A DNA stretch of 64,000 bases, taken from Streptomonospora sp. PA3. Lineage in GTDB: Bacteria; Actinomycetota; Actinomycetes; Streptosporangiales; Streptosporangiaceae. The notes below the pieces were generated by a model. It worked only from the letters and a program-made list of their open reading frames with translations. It did no database searches and was not told the DNA's origin. Shown here in pieces: positions 28,996 through 40,415 of the stretch (position 1 is the stretch's first letter; every line of letters begins with the position of its first letter). The position numbers and the translations under genes were made by a program. The stretch is taken from the NCBI RefSeq assembly GCF_009728995.1, contig NZ_VTZW01000004.1, positions 124,001 to 188,000 of the forward strand, given 5' to 3'.

Positions 28996-30510
28996 ATGCT
29001 CCGCGCGTCGATGACCATCGACCCCGCCTTCCGCGTCTCGCCCGTGCACCGCCGCACCTTCGGCTCCTTCGTCGAGCACATGGGCCGCTGCGTCTACACC
29101 GGGATCTACGAGCCCGACCACCCCGCCGCCGACGCCGACGGGTTCCGCACCGACGTCGCCGACCTCGTGCGCGAGCTGGGCGTGACGACCGTGCGCTACC
29201 CCGGCGGCAACTTCGTCTCCGGCTACCGCTGGGAGGACGGGGTGGGGCCCAAGGACCAGCGCCCGGTGCGGCGCGAACTGGCCTGGCACTCCACCGAGAC
29301 CAACCGGTTCGGCCTGGACGAGTTCGCCGCCTGGACCCGCAAGATGGGCATCGAGCCCATGATGGCCCTCAACCTGGGCACCCGCGGCCTGCAGGAGGCC
29401 ATCGACCTGCTGGAGTACGCCAACCACCCCGGCGGCACCGCGTGGTCGGACCGGCGCATCGCCAACGGCAGCCCCGACCCCCACGGCATCCGCATGTGGT
29501 GCCTGGGCAACGAGATGGACGGCCCCTGGCAGATCGGCCACAAGACCGCCCGCGAATACGGCCGGCTGGCCGCCGAGGTCGCGCGGGCCATGCGGATGAG
29601 CGACCCCGGCCTGGAGCTGGTCGCCTGCGGCTCCTCGGGACCGCAGATGCCCACCTTCGGCGCCTGGGAGGCCGAGGTGCTGGAGGAGACCTACGACCAC
29701 GTCGACTACATCTCCCTGCACTCCTACTACGAGGAGCGCGACGGCGACCTGGCGAGCTTCCTGGCCTCCGGCGCCGAGATGGACGCCTTCATCGAGTCCG
29801 TGGTCGCCACGGCCGACGCCGTGCGCGCCAAGCTGGGTGCCACCAAGCGCATCCAGCTCTCCTTCGACGAGTGGAACGTGTGGTACCAGAGCCGCTTCCA
29901 CGCCGAGGAGCCGCGCAGCGACTGGCCGGTGGCCCCCCGCGTCATCGAGGACCGCTACCACGCGGCCGACGCCGTGGTTGTGGGCGGTCTGCTCATCTCG
30001 CTGCTGCGCCACAGCGACCGGGTGACCGCCGCCAGCCTCGCCCAGCTCGTCAACGTCATCGCACCGATCATGACCGAGCCGGGCGGTCCCGCCTGGCGCC
30101 AGACCACCTTCCACCCCTTCGCGCTGACCGCCGCCAACGCCGCGGGCACCGTGCTGCGGGTGGAACCGAACAGCCCGGTGCGCGAGACCGCCCGCTACGG
30201 CCCGGTGCCCGTCGTCGACGCCGTGGCCACCCACGACCCCGACAACGGGGAGGCCGCCGTCTTCCTGGTGAACCGCGCCACCGACGAGCCCGTGACCGTC
30301 GAGGTGGACCTGCGCGGCCTGCGGGCCGACCGCGTCGCCTCCTGCCTGACGCTGCACGACGACGACGCCTACGCGGCCAACACCCGCGAGAACCCAGACC
30401 GCGTCGTGCCGCGCGAGAACAAAGACGTCCGGTTGGAGGACGGCCGCCTCAGCGCCGTGCTCCCGCCGGTCTCGTGGACGGTGCTCAAGCTCGCGCTCCC
30501 GCGCGCCTGA
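28996..30510 (+). CDS. GH51 alpha-L-arabinofuranosidase
   Basis: A 504-aa intracellular enzyme (no signal peptide) with a TIM barrel plus C-terminal beta domain. VHRRTFGSFVEHMGRCVYTG and TTVRYPGGNFVSGYRWEDGV are GH51 hallmarks. The acid/base Glu is in MWCLGNEMDGPWQIGH and the nucleophile Glu in LSFDEWNVWYQ. It releases L-arabinose from imported arabino-oligosaccharides, supplying AraA. Start ATG 28996 follows AGGGGGAA. It lies between the GH43 gene and the ChvE-type binding protein. Confidence 0.93.
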   Translation: MLRASMTIDPAFRVSPVHRRTFGSFVEHMGRCVYTGIYEPDHPAADADGFRTDVADLVRELGVTTVRYPGGNFVSGYRWEDGVGPKDQRPVRRELAWHSTETNRFGLDEFAAWTRKMGIEPMMALNLGTRGLQEAIDLLEYANHPGGTAWSDRRIANGSPDPHGIRMWCLGNEMDGPWQIGHKTAREYGRLAAEVARAMRMSDPGLELVACGSSGPQMPTFGAWEAEVLEETYDHVDYISLHSYYEERDGDLASFLASGAEMDAFIESVVATADAVRAKLGATKRIQLSFDEWNVWYQSRFHAEEPRSDWPVAPRVIEDRYHAADAVVVGGLLISLLRHSDRVTAASLAQLVNVIAPIMTEPGGPAWRQTTFHPFALTAANAAGTVLRVEPNSPVRETARYGPVPVVDAVATHDPDNGEAAVFLVNRATDEPVTVEVDLRGLRADRVASCLTLHDDDAYAANTRENPDRVVPRENKDVRLEDGRLSAVLPPVSWTVLKLALPRA

Positions 30511-30564
30511 GGGCCCACCGCTCCACCCATCCCCCGCCTAACCCCCATCCACAAGGAGCACACG

Positions 30565-31659
30565 ATGAAGCGGACCCCCGCCGCCATCCTCTCCGCGGCG
30601 CTCGCCGCGGTCATGGCACTGGCGCTGACCTCCTGCGGCGGTGTCGGAGACGCCGCCCAGCAGGAGGGCGAGAACGGCACCATCGGCATCGCCATGCCGA
30701 CCAAGTCCTCCGACCGCTGGGTCGCCGACGGCCGGAACATGGTCAAGCAGTTCGAGAAGGCCGGCTACGGCACCGACCTGCAATACGCCGAGGACGTGGT
30801 CGAAGACCAGGTCTCCCAGATCGAGAACATGATCACCCGCGGCGTCGACGCCCTGGTCATCGCCGCCATCGACGGCGAGGCGCTCACCGACGTGCTGCAG
30901 ATGGCCGCCGACAACGACATCCCGGTCATCGCCTACGACCGCCTGATCCGCGGCACCGAGAACGTCGACTACTACGCCACCTTCGACAACTTCCAGGTGG
31001 GGGTCCTGCAGGCCTCCTACATCGAGGAGGCGCTGAACCTCAAGGAAGAGGAGGGCCCCTTCACGATCGAGCTGTTCGGCGGCTCGCCCGACGACAACAA
31101 CGCCTACTTCTTCTACGACGGCGCCATGTCGGTGCTCCAGCCCTACATCGACGAGGGCAAGCTCGAGGTCCGCAGCGGGCAGACCGAGATGGACCAGATC
31201 GCCACCATGCGCTGGAGCGGCGCCAAGGCCCAGTCCCGCATGGACAACCTGCTCAGCTCGCACTACTCCAACGAGCAGCTGGACGCGGTCCTCTCGCCCT
31301 ACGACGGCATCAGCATCGGCGTCATCTCCTCGCTCAAGGCCGTGGGCTACGGCAGCGACGACCGGCCGCTGCCGGTGATCACGGGCCAGGACGCCGAGCT
31401 GGCCTCGGTCAAGTCCATCATCGCCGGCGAGCAGACCCAGACGGTCTTCAAGGACACCCGCGAGCTCGCCGAGGTCGCCGTGAACATGACCGACTCCGTC
31501 CTCAAGGGCGAGAAGCCCGAGGTCAACGACACCGAGAGCTACGACAACGGCAAGAAGGTGGTGCCCGCCTACCTGCTGGAGCCGGTCTCGGTCGACAAGG
31601 ACAACTACAAGGAGGTCCTCATCGACAGCGGCTACTACAGCGAGTCGGAGCTGTCGTGA
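30565..31659 (+). CDS. Multiple-sugar/L-arabinose-binding lipoprotein (ChvE type)
   Basis: A 364-aa binding lipoprotein: lipobox LALTSCGG (Cys ~27), then a family-4 periplasmic fold with [57 protein letters not shown] and [17 protein letters not shown]. The segment [14 protein letters not shown] is typical of ChvE proteins, which bind arabinose, galactose and xylose. It starts behind AAGGAG and is followed by ATPase and permease genes forming a complete CUT2 importer for monosaccharides. Confidence 0.88.
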   Translation: MKRTPAAILSAALAAVMALALTSCGGVGDAAQQEGENGTIGIAMPTKSSDRWVADGRNMVKQFEKAGYGTDLQYAEDVVEDQVSQIENMITRGVDALVIAAIDGEALTDVLQMAADNDIPVIAYDRLIRGTENVDYYATFDNFQVGVLQASYIEEALNLKEEEGPFTIELFGGSPDDNNAYFFYDGAMSVLQPYIDEGKLEVRSGQTEMDQIATMRWSGAKAQSRMDNLLSSHYSNEQLDAVLSPYDGISIGVISSLKAVGYGSDDRPLPVITGQDAELASVKSIIAGEQTQTVFKDTRELAEVAVNMTDSVLKGEKPEVNDTESYDNGKKVVPAYLLEPVSVDKDNYKEVLIDSGYYSESELS

Positions 31660-31672
31660 GGCGGTGCCCGAA

Positions 31673-33205
31673 ATGAGCGACGTGCTGCTGCGGATGCGCG
31701 GCATCACCAAGGAGTTCCCCGGAGTCGTCGCGCTCGACAACGTCGACCTGCGGGTCGAGCGCGGCGAGATCCACGCCCTGATGGGCGAGAACGGCGCCGG
31801 CAAGTCGACGCTGATGAAGGTGCTCAGCGGCGTCTATCCGCACGGCGAGTACTCCGGGGAGATCCTGCTCGACGGAGAGGTGTGCGCGTTCCACGGCATC
31901 TCCGACAGCGAGCGGGCCGGGATCGCCATCATCCACCAGGAGCTGGCCCTCGTCCCGCAGCTGTCGGTGGCCGAGAACATCTACCTCGGCAACGAGCGCA
32001 CCCGCGGCCCCGGTCTCATCGACTGGGGCCGCACCGCGGCCATGGCGCGCGACGTGCTGGGGCGCGTTGGCCTGGACGAGGACCCCACGGCGCCCGTCTC
32101 CACACTGAGCGTGGGCCGCCAGCAGCTCGTCGAGATCGCCAAGGCGCTGTCCAAGCGGGTGAGCCTGCTCATCCTGGACGAGCCCACCTCGGCGCTCAAC
32201 GAGGCCGAGAGCGACAACCTGCTGCGGCTGCTGCTGGAGCTCAAGGAGCAGGGGATCACCTCCATCCTCATCTCGCACAAGCTCGGCGAGGTCACCCGGG
32301 TCGCCGACTCGGTGACCGTGCTGCGCGACGGCCGGACGATCGAGACCCTGTCGACGGCCTCGGGCCATGTCGACGAGGACCGCATCATCCGCGGGATGGT
32401 CGGCCGCGACCTCGACGAGCGCTACCCCGAACGCAGCGCCGAGATCGGCGAGGTCCGCTTCGAGGTGCGCGACTGGACCGTCGACCACCCCACTCAGGTG
32501 GGCCGCAGGGTGGTCGACGGTGCCGGGCTCGAAGTCCGCCGCGGCGAGATCGTGGGGCTGGCCGGGCTGATGGGCGCCGGCCGCACCGAGCTCGCGATGA
32601 GCGTGTTCGGCCGGTCCTACGGGCGCTACGTGCACGGCACCGTGTACAAGGACGGAGCGCCGCTGCGGCTGCACGACGTCGACGACGCCATCTCCGCCGG
32701 GATCGCCTACGTGCCCGAGGACCGCAAGGAGCTCGGGCTGATCCTGGAGGACGACATCCGGCGCAATCTGACCCTCGCCGGGTTGGGCCGTGTCAGCAGG
32801 CGCGCCGTCATCGACCCGGCCCGCGAGGCGGTGGCCGCCGAGGAGATGCGCACCCGCATGCGGGTCAAGAGCAACGGGGTCTACCAGACCACCGGCGACC
32901 TCAGCGGCGGCAACCAGCAGAAGGTCGTGCTGGGCAAGTGGCTGTTCGCCGAACCGGACCTGCTCATCCTGGACGAGCCCACCCGCGGCATCGACGTCGG
33001 CGCCAAGTACGAGATCTACCTGATCGTGCAGCGCCTGGCCGCCCAGGGCGCCTGCGTCCTGCTGATCTCCTCGGAGCTTCCCGAGCTGCTGGGCATGTGC
33101 GACCGCATCTACGCGATGTGCGAGGGCCGCATCACCGGGGAGATCCCGCGCGAACGGGCCGACCAGGAGTCACTGATGAAGCTGATGACCATGACGAAGG
33201 CGTGA
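31673..33205 (+). CDS. mmsA: Multiple monosaccharide ABC transporter ATP-binding protein (GguA/MmsA type)
   Basis: A 510-aa protein with two fused ABC ATPase domains. The first has GENGAGKST and LSVGRQQLV; the second has a degenerate Walker A (GLMGAGRTE), signature [14 protein letters not shown] and Walker [17 protein letters not shown]. This is the CUT2 double-ATPase layout. ATG 31673 matches the usual family start ([17 protein letters not shown]); GTG 31664, with GAGG 3 nt away, is an alternative. It energises the permease encoded 6 bp downstream. Confidence 0.9.
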   Translation: MSDVLLRMRGITKEFPGVVALDNVDLRVERGEIHALMGENGAGKSTLMKVLSGVYPHGEYSGEILLDGEVCAFHGISDSERAGIAIIHQELALVPQLSVAENIYLGNERTRGPGLIDWGRTAAMARDVLGRVGLDEDPTAPVSTLSVGRQQLVEIAKALSKRVSLLILDEPTSALNEAESDNLLRLLLELKEQGITSILISHKLGEVTRVADSVTVLRDGRTIETLSTASGHVDEDRIIRGMVGRDLDERYPERSAEIGEVRFEVRDWTVDHPTQVGRRVVDGAGLEVRRGEIVGLAGLMGAGRTELAMSVFGRSYGRYVHGTVYKDGAPLRLHDVDDAISAGIAYVPEDRKELGLILEDDIRRNLTLAGLGRVSRRAVIDPAREAVAAEEMRTRMRVKSNGVYQTTGDLSGGNQQKVVLGKWLFAEPDLLILDEPTRGIDVGAKYEIYLIVQRLAAQGACVLLISSELPELLGMCDRIYAMCEGRITGEIPRERADQESLMKLMTMTKA

Positions 33206-33211
33206 CGGGCC

Positions 33212-34510
33212 ATGCAATCGACACCACTTCTGCACACAGTGCGCGACCTGGTGCGGAACAACGCGCGGCAGTACGGCATGGTGATCGCGCTGGCGGTCAT
33301 CGTCGTGCTGTTCCAGATCCTCACGGGCGGCCTGCTGCTGCGGCCGCTGAACATCACCAACGTGATCATGCAGAACTCCTACGTGCTGATCCTGGCCGTG
33401 GGGATGATGCTGGTCATCATCACCGGGCACATCGACCTGTCGGTGGGCTCGGTGGTGGCGCTGACCGGCGCGGTCTCGACGGTGCTGATGACCAGTTGGG
33501 GCCTGCCGCCCCTGGTCGTGGTGCCCCTGGCCCTGGCCATGGGCGGCCTCATCGGCGCCTGGCAGGGGTTCTGGATCGCCTATGTGCGCATCCCGGCGTT
33601 CATCGTCACCCTCGCCGGAATGCTCATCTTCCGCGGCCTGACCCTGGTCGTGCTGGGCGGACGCTCGATCGGCCCCCTGCCGCCGTCGGTGCGCATGTGG
33701 GCCAGCGGGTTCATCCCCGGCTTCACCGAGGACGGGCCGCACCTGCTGACGCTCGCGCTGGGCGTCGCCGGGTCGGCGATCCTGGTGTGGATCCAGTGGC
33801 GGGTGCGGGCCCGCAACCTGCACTACGGCCTGCCGGCCCTCTCGGCGGGCCTGACCGCGGCCAAGTCGGCGGCGACGGTGGTCGTGGTGATGCTGTTCGC
33901 CTACATGCTGGCCGACTACAACGGGATCCCGATCGTGGGGCTGCTGCTGCTCGCCCTCATCGTGGGCTACTCGTTCATGATGAAGTCCACCACCGCGGGC
34001 CGGCGCATCTACGCCGTGGGCGGCAGTGAGAAGGCCGCCCGGCTCTCCGGGGTCAAAACCCGGCGCACCACGTTCTGGGTGTTCGTCAACATGGGCGTGC
34101 TCTCGGCGCTGGCCGGACTGGTGTTCACCGCGCGGCTCAACGCCGCGACCCCGGGCGCGGGCGAGATGTTCGAGCTCGACGCGATCGCGGCCGCGTTCAT
34201 CGGCGGGGCCTCGGCCTCGGGCGGTGTGGGCACCGTCATCGGGGCGATCGTGGGCGCGCTGGTCATGGGCGTGATGAACAACGGCATGTCCATCATCGGG
34301 CTGGGCGTGGACTGGCAGCAGGCGATCAAGGGCCTGGTGCTGCTGGCCGCGGTCGCCTTCGACATCTACAACAAGCAGCGCGTCGGAACCGGCCGCGCGG
34401 GCGGCACCGCCAAGAAGAAGGGCGACGGCGGCGGCACGCTGCCGCCGGAGCGGGCCGAGCCGGCGAAGGAGGATACGGCCGAGGCGGCCGCCCCCGGGCC
34501 GCCGCGCTGA
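33212..34510 (+). CDS. mmsB: Multiple monosaccharide ABC transporter permease (GguB/MmsB type)
   Basis: A 432-aa CUT2 permease with about ten membrane helices. It has ITGHIDLSVGSVVALTGAVS (CUT2 hallmark), VRIPAFIVTLAGMLIFRGLT and GVGTVIGAIVGALVMGVMNN. The Lys/Gly-rich C-terminal tail is cytoplasmic. It is the last gene of the arabinose locus; the following 105 bp lead to dnaG and contain no clear terminator. Confidence 0.9.
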   Translation: MQSTPLLHTVRDLVRNNARQYGMVIALAVIVVLFQILTGGLLLRPLNITNVIMQNSYVLILAVGMMLVIITGHIDLSVGSVVALTGAVSTVLMTSWGLPPLVVVPLALAMGGLIGAWQGFWIAYVRIPAFIVTLAGMLIFRGLTLVVLGGRSIGPLPPSVRMWASGFIPGFTEDGPHLLTLALGVAGSAILVWIQWRVRARNLHYGLPALSAGLTAAKSAATVVVVMLFAYMLADYNGIPIVGLLLLALIVGYSFMMKSTTAGRRIYAVGGSEKAARLSGVKTRRTTFWVFVNMGVLSALAGLVFTARLNAATPGAGEMFELDAIAAAFIGGASASGGVGTVIGAIVGALVMGVMNNGMSIIGLGVDWQQAIKGLVLLAAVAFDIYNKQRVGTGRAGGTAKKKGDGGGTLPPERAEPAKEDTAEAAAPGPPR

Positions 34511-34615
34511 GGACCGGGCGCGCGGCGCACCGGGTGCCGCGCGCCCGCCCGGCCCTCCACAGCGGGCCGATCCTGCGTGGCCGGGTGTCCGGGGCGGGAA
34601 CTACGCTGGGGGACC

Positions 34616-36505
34616 GTGGCCGGTCGGATCAGAGACGAAGACGTCGCGCTCGTGCGCGAGCGCTCACCCATCGCCGACGTGGTGGGGGAGTACCTGCAGT
34701 TGCGCAGCGCCGGCGGCGGCTCGCTGAAGGGGCTGTGCCCGTTCCACGACGAGAAGTCGCCGTCGTTCAACGTCACTCCCGCCCGCGGGCTCTACTACTG
34801 CTTCGGCTGCGGCGAGGGCGGCGACGTCATCCGCTTCATCCAGCAGATCGAGAGCCTCGGCTTCGTCGAGGCCGTGGAGTCGCTCGCCCAGCAGGCCGGC
34901 ATCCGGCTGCGCTACGAGCAGGGCGGCTACACCGCGCGCAACGACCAGGGCCAGCGCCAGCGGCTCATCGAGGCCCACCGCGAGGCCCAGCGCTTCTACG
35001 CCGAGCAGCTGCTGTCCCCCGCCGCCCAGGAGGGCAGGCGCTTCCTCAGCGAACGCGGGTTCGGCCGCGCCGACGCCGAGCACTTCGGCGTGGGCTACGC
35101 CCCCGGCGGGTGGGAGGCCCTCACCGGCCGCCTGCGCGACAAGGGATTCAGCGACCAGGAGATCATCACCGCCGGACTGGCCGGGCAGGGCCGGCGCGGG
35201 GCCTACGACAAGTTCCGCAACCGGTTGGTGTGGCCGGTGCGCGAGGTCACCGGCGAGATCGTGGGCTTCGGTGCGCGCAAGCTCGACCCCGCCGACGACG
35301 GCCCCAAGTACCTCAACACACCCGAGACCCCGATCTTCAAGAAGGGGCACCTCCTCTACGGCCTCGACCTCGCCAAGCGCGAGATCTCGCGCGAGCGCCG
35401 CGCCGTGGTCGTCGAGGGCTACACCGATGTCATGGCCTGCCACCTGGCCGGGGTGCCCACCGCCGTGGCCACCTGCGGCACCTCCTTCGGCGAGGACCAC
35501 CTCAAGGTGCTGCGCCGCATGCTGCTGGGCCGCTCCAACCAGGGCGGCGAGGTCGTGTTCACCTTCGACGGCGACGCCGCCGGCCGCAAGGCCGCGGTGC
35601 GCGCCTTCGCCGAGGAGCACGGATTCGCCTCCGAGACCTTCGTGGCAGTCCAGCCCGACGGCCTCGACCCCTGCGAGCTGCGCCAGCAGCGGGGCGACGC
35701 CGCGGTGCGCGACCTGGTCTCCGACCGCAAGCCGCTGTATGAGTTCATGATCCGCACGGTCATCGAGCAGTACGACCTCGACACCGCCGAGGGCCGCATG
35801 GCCGGGCTCGACGCCGCCGCCGAGATCGTGGCCAGCATCCGCAACGAGGGCGTGCGCAAGCTCTACGGCGTCAACCTCGACCACTGGCTGGGCATCATGG
35901 ACGAGTCGTTCGTGCAGCGGCGGGTGGCCCAGCACGTGGCCGCGCGCCGCGGCCGCCCCACCGCGGCCGCCGGGCGGCGCCAGGCGGCACCCCAGGCGCC
36001 GCCGGGTGCGGCGGAGACCGCCCCCTACGACCTGCGCGACCCCTCGCTGCAGCGCGAGCGCCAGGCCCTCAAGATCGCCGTGCAGTACCCGGCCCTGGCC
36101 GGGGAGTTCGACGACCTCGGCGCCGAGTCGTTCACCGTCCCCCAGCACCGCGCCGTCTACGAGCTGATCAGCGGCCGGGGCGGGGTGCGCGCCGCCGGCG
36201 AGCCCCAGCAGTGGGTGGCGGGCCTGTGCGACGCCGCGCCCGACGAAGCCCAGCGGACGTTCCTCACCCGGTTGGCGGTCGAGCCGATCGAGGTCTACGG
36301 AGAACTCGACGAGCATTACGCCCAGGAAATTCTGGGCACAATCAAGATTCATTCCATCAACCGCCGGGTGGCAAACCTGAAATCGCGCCTGGGGCGGCTG
36401 GACCCCGTCGGCCAGGCGGCGGAGTACCAGCAGGTCTTCGCCGAGCTGATGGCCGTTGAGCAGCAGAGACGCCTGATGCGTGAGCGTTCGGGCGGTGCCA
36501 CGTAG
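34616..36505 (+). CDS. dnaG: DNA primase
   Basis: A 629-aa replicative primase. The zinc finger is CPFHDEKSPSFNV with YYCFGCGEGGDV. The TOPRIM core has AVVVEGYTDVMACHLAGVPT (acidic Glu) and FTFDGDAAGRKAA (DxD). A C-terminal helicase-binding domain ends in EQQRRLMRERSG. The GTG start at 34616 follows a GGGGGACC stretch. It synthesises RNA primers at the replication fork. A sigma-factor gene follows at 59 bp, the classical dnaG-rpoD neighbourhood. Confidence 0.96.
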   Translation: MAGRIRDEDVALVRERSPIADVVGEYLQLRSAGGGSLKGLCPFHDEKSPSFNVTPARGLYYCFGCGEGGDVIRFIQQIESLGFVEAVESLAQQAGIRLRYEQGGYTARNDQGQRQRLIEAHREAQRFYAEQLLSPAAQEGRRFLSERGFGRADAEHFGVGYAPGGWEALTGRLRDKGFSDQEIITAGLAGQGRRGAYDKFRNRLVWPVREVTGEIVGFGARKLDPADDGPKYLNTPETPIFKKGHLLYGLDLAKREISRERRAVVVEGYTDVMACHLAGVPTAVATCGTSFGEDHLKVLRRMLLGRSNQGGEVVFTFDGDAAGRKAAVRAFAEEHGFASETFVAVQPDGLDPCELRQQRGDAAVRDLVSDRKPLYEFMIRTVIEQYDLDTAEGRMAGLDAAAEIVASIRNEGVRKLYGVNLDHWLGIMDESFVQRRVAQHVAARRGRPTAAAGRRQAAPQAPPGAAETAPYDLRDPSLQRERQALKIAVQYPALAGEFDDLGAESFTVPQHRAVYELISGRGGVRAAGEPQQWVAGLCDAAPDEAQRTFLTRLAVEPIEVYGELDEHYAQEILGTIKIHSINRRVANLKSRLGRLDPVGQAAEYQQVFAELMAVEQQRRLMRERSGGAT

Positions 36506-36564
36506 CACGCAGGTGACAAAAATAGTCCTCACTATTCACCGGCCATATCGGGCACACTGTAGGC

Positions 36565-37719
<1,155 letters not shown>

Positions 37720-37797
37720 AGGCGGGCCGCCGCCGCGGCCCGCCGCGCGCGCTCGGGCCTGTCCCGACCCGGTGAATGCCGCTACGTTGGCGGTGTG

Positions 37798-39162
37798 ATG
37801 GCCCTGGGGAGAGCTCACCGGCGGTGGCGGGACGGGCCGCGTGCTGCGCGCAGGCGTCCGGGACTGCTGCTGGGGGTGGCCGCCGCGGCGCTGGCCGCGT
37901 GCCTGGCGGCCGGTGTCCTGGCCGCGGTCGAGGCCGTGCGCGGCGGACCGGGCACGGTGCACCGCATCGCCTATTTCGCCGACTGGAACATCGCCTCCCG
38001 CGGCTACCGGGTCGCCGACGTCGCCGACAGCGGGGCGGCCGCCCGGCTCACCCGGCTGATGTGGGCCTTCGGCGAGATCAGCGCGTCCGGCCGGTGCCAC
38101 ATCCCCCCGGACCGCGCCTGGCAGCTCTACCAGCGGCGCTACGGCGCCGGAGACAGCGTCGACGCCGAGGCCGACTCCTACGACCAGCGGCTGGCCGGCG
38201 GCCTCAACCAACTGCGCAAGCTCCGTGAGCAGTACTCCGACCTGGGCGCGAGCATCTCGCTGGGCGGTTGGAACACCTCCAGGCACTTCTCCACGGCCGC
38301 GCGCACCGAGGAGTCGCGCGAGGAGTTCGTCTCCTCGTGCGTGGACCTGTGGCTCCGGGGCGATCTGCCGGTGCGCGGCGGCGAGCCCCAGGGCGGGCCG
38401 GGTGCGGCGGCCGGCGTCTTCGACGGGATCGACCTGGACTGGGAGTGGCCCGGCGGCGACGGCCACCGCCACAACGTCGAGCATCCCGCCGACCGGCGCA
38501 ACTTCACCCTGCTCGTCGGCGAGTTCCGCCGCCAGCTCGACGCCCTGGAGGAGGAGACCGGCAGGGAGTACACGCTGTCGGCCTCGCTGCCCGGCGACCC
38601 CGAGCGGATGCGCGAGGGCTACGAGCCCGAGGCGTTCCGGCCCTTGGACTTCGCCACCGTCCAGGGCTACGACCTCGCGGGCCCGTGGAGCGAGGTGACG
38701 GGGCACCACGCCCAGCTGTATGCGTCCGAACAGCGGCCGGACGCGCCCAACGTGCACGACGTCGTGCACGGCTACCTGGACCACGGCCTGCCCGCGGAGA
38801 AGCTCGTCGTGGGCTTTCCCGCCTTCGGCCGCGGCTGGCGGGGCGTCGACCCGGGCCGGGCCGGGGAGCCGGGCGCGCCGGTGGAGGGGCCCGCCGAGGG
38901 CGACTACGGCGAAGGCGCCGCCTCCTATGAGCGGCTGGAGCAGCGCGACGGCCGCCGCGTCTTCGACTCCGGCAGCGTGGCGCAGGCGCTGATCGACGGC
39001 GGCGAGTGGTGGTCCTACGACACCCCCGAGGTGGTCCGGCGCAAGGGCGACTACGTCCGCGAGTACGGCCTGGGCGGGCTGATGATGTGGAACCTGGACA
39101 TGGACCCCTCCGGCGAGCTGGTGCGGGCGATGGCCGGGGGGCTTGCTCTCCGTGACCGGTGA
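37798..39162 (+). CDS. GH18 chitinase-like glycosidase, C-terminus rewritten by the integrated element
   Basis: A 454-aa protein with an N-terminal hydrophobic signal/anchor (LLLGVAAAALAACLAAGVLA) and a GH18 barrel. Catalytic motif DGIDLDWEWP is intact; SISLGGWNTSRHF and VGFPAFGRGWRGVD match chitinases of the ChiA/ChiC type with a CID insertion. From residue 448 the sequence GGLALRDR comes from the inserted element. The native end (VGLGAEMGARA) is found 7.4 kb away at 46523-46557. The catalytic domain is complete, so activity is probably kept. ATG 37798 or GTG 37795 start. Confidence 0.88.
   Translation: MALGRAHRRWRDGPRAARRRPGLLLGVAAAALAACLAAGVLAAVEAVRGGPGTVHRIAYFADWNIASRGYRVADVADSGAAARLTRLMWAFGEISASGRCHIPPDRAWQLYQRRYGAGDSVDAEADSYDQRLAGGLNQLRKLREQYSDLGASISLGGWNTSRHFSTAARTEESREEFVSSCVDLWLRGDLPVRGGEPQGGPGAAAGVFDGIDLDWEWPGGDGHRHNVEHPADRRNFTLLVGEFRRQLDALEEETGREYTLSASLPGDPERMREGYEPEAFRPLDFATVQGYDLAGPWSEVTGHHAQLYASEQRPDAPNVHDVVHGYLDHGLPAEKLVVGFPAFGRGWRGVDPGRAGEPGAPVEGPAEGDYGEGAASYERLEQRDGRRVFDSGSVAQALIDGGEWWSYDTPEVVRRKGDYVREYGLGGLMMWNLDMDPSGELVRAMAGGLALRDR
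39050..39136 (+). repeat. attL, 87-bp direct repeat copy
   Basis: Identical to 46436-46522. It encodes the 29-codon segment of the GH18 gene from about YVREYGLGGLMMW to LVRAMA. Left of it is continuous chromosomal GH18 sequence; right of it is element DNA starting with GGGGGCTTGC. The crossover occurred somewhere within these 87 bp. Confidence 0.93.
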
Positions 39163-39183
39163 GACCGGAGGGACTAGTACGCC

Positions 39184-40044
39184 ATGGATGCCCTCGTTCG
39201 CGACTTTCTCGACACCGGCGAGCTGAAAGGCTTGTCGCGCTATACGCTGCGCAATTACCGGCGATCGCTGGCGACTCTCGAAAGGCTTCTCGACAAGGAA
39301 TTCACGGAAGCGACGCACCGCGATTTGAACCGCTGTCTCTCGTCATACCGAGCCGAGGGGAAAGCCCCCGGAACGGTATTCCGTCTCTACACGGACGCGC
39401 GGATCTTCTTCAATTGGCTGGAATCCGAGGGAGAGATCAGCACGAACCCGTTCCGGAAAACCACCGCACCGGAGAACCCGACACCACCGGTGGCCGTGGC
39501 CGACGCGGAGACGATAAAAAAGCTTTTGGCCGTGGAATGGCCGACCCGCTTTCTGGCCCGCAGAAACCGGGCGATGATTCTTGTTCTCCTCGACACCGGC
39601 GTCCGCGTATCGGAACTGGCGGCGATGAACACCGAGGATTACGACGGGAAGATGCTTTCGATCCACGGGGCGAAGAAGGGCGGCCCCCGGACCGTTCCCA
39701 CGGGCAAGGCCGCGAGTATCGCGCTGCGTCGGTATCTGCGGATCCATCCCGGCGGCCCTGCCCTTTGGGTCGGGTCAAAGGGGCGTGTCACCGATTCGGG
39801 CGTCCGCAAGATGCTAACCCAAGCTTGTCGAAAAGCAGGCGTCGAGCGCGTTTTCCCGCACGCTTTGAGGCATAGTTTTGCCCATGAGTTTCGGTTGGCG
39901 GGCGGTTCGGATTCGGACCTGATGTATCTCGGCGGGTGGTCGTCGCCACGGCAACTGGAACGCTACGGAGCGGCCGGGAAAGTGGAGAGAGCAGCAGCCG
40001 CGCATTCCCGGTACTCTCCTGGCGATAGATTGGCGTCGGGGTAA
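39184..40044 (+). CDS. int: Tyrosine recombinase / integrase
   Basis: A 286-aa phage-type integrase with an N-terminal SAM-like core-binding domain (residues ~1-95) and a catalytic domain with all expected residues: Arg141 (TGVRVSEL), Lys164 or Lys165 (GAKKGG), His226 and Arg229 (HALRHSFAHE), Trp252 (GGWSS) and nucleophile Tyr261 (LERYGAAG). The arm-binding domain is minimal. ATG 39184 follows GGAGGG and lies 48 bp from attL, reading away from it. It should catalyse integration into the GH18 gene and excision with an Xis. Confidence 0.93.
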   Translation: MDALVRDFLDTGELKGLSRYTLRNYRRSLATLERLLDKEFTEATHRDLNRCLSSYRAEGKAPGTVFRLYTDARIFFNWLESEGEISTNPFRKTTAPENPTPPVAVADAETIKKLLAVEWPTRFLARRNRAMILVLLDTGVRVSELAAMNTEDYDGKMLSIHGAKKGGPRTVPTGKAASIALRRYLRIHPGGPALWVGSKGRVTDSGVRKMLTQACRKAGVERVFPHALRHSFAHEFRLAGGSDSDLMYLGGWSSPRQLERYGAAGKVERAAAAHSRYSPGDRLASG

Positions 40045-40339
40045 GGGATTCTACCGGCGAATTCTCCCAAGCCCGGATTTTTCTACCGGAAAAGCTCCTC
40101 GACGACATCCTCGACGGCGAAAACATCCTCGACGGCCGTTCTCCAATTGCCAACCGGAGCAAGTGAAAAGCTTCTCGCCAAAAATGATATCTACACGAGG
40201 CACCGGGGTGTGCACGTCCGGGAACGATTCTGGATTAGCTAGTGATCTGCCGTCGAGGACGTCGTAGCGGCAACCGGTCGTCGGCAACGAGCACGTTCAA
40301 AACCCGGTCGAGGACGTTCGGATCCCTTTCCCCGGACCG

Positions 40340-40384
40340 GGTAAGGAATCCGTTAACGGATTCCTTACCGGTAACGGATTCCTT
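40340..40384. repeat. 30-bp perfect palindrome plus a third half-site
   Basis: 40340-40369 is a perfect 30-bp palindrome centred on GTTAAC, each half being GGTAAGGAATCCGTT. Its right half TAACGGATTCCTT (40354-40366) is repeated directly at 40372-40384, 18 bp further on. Arrangement: one inverted pair plus one direct copy, as in multi-site operators or origins. Confidence 0.85.
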
Positions 40385-40415
40385 GCCGTCGAGGATGTTT
40401 CCGTAGGGTCCCATC

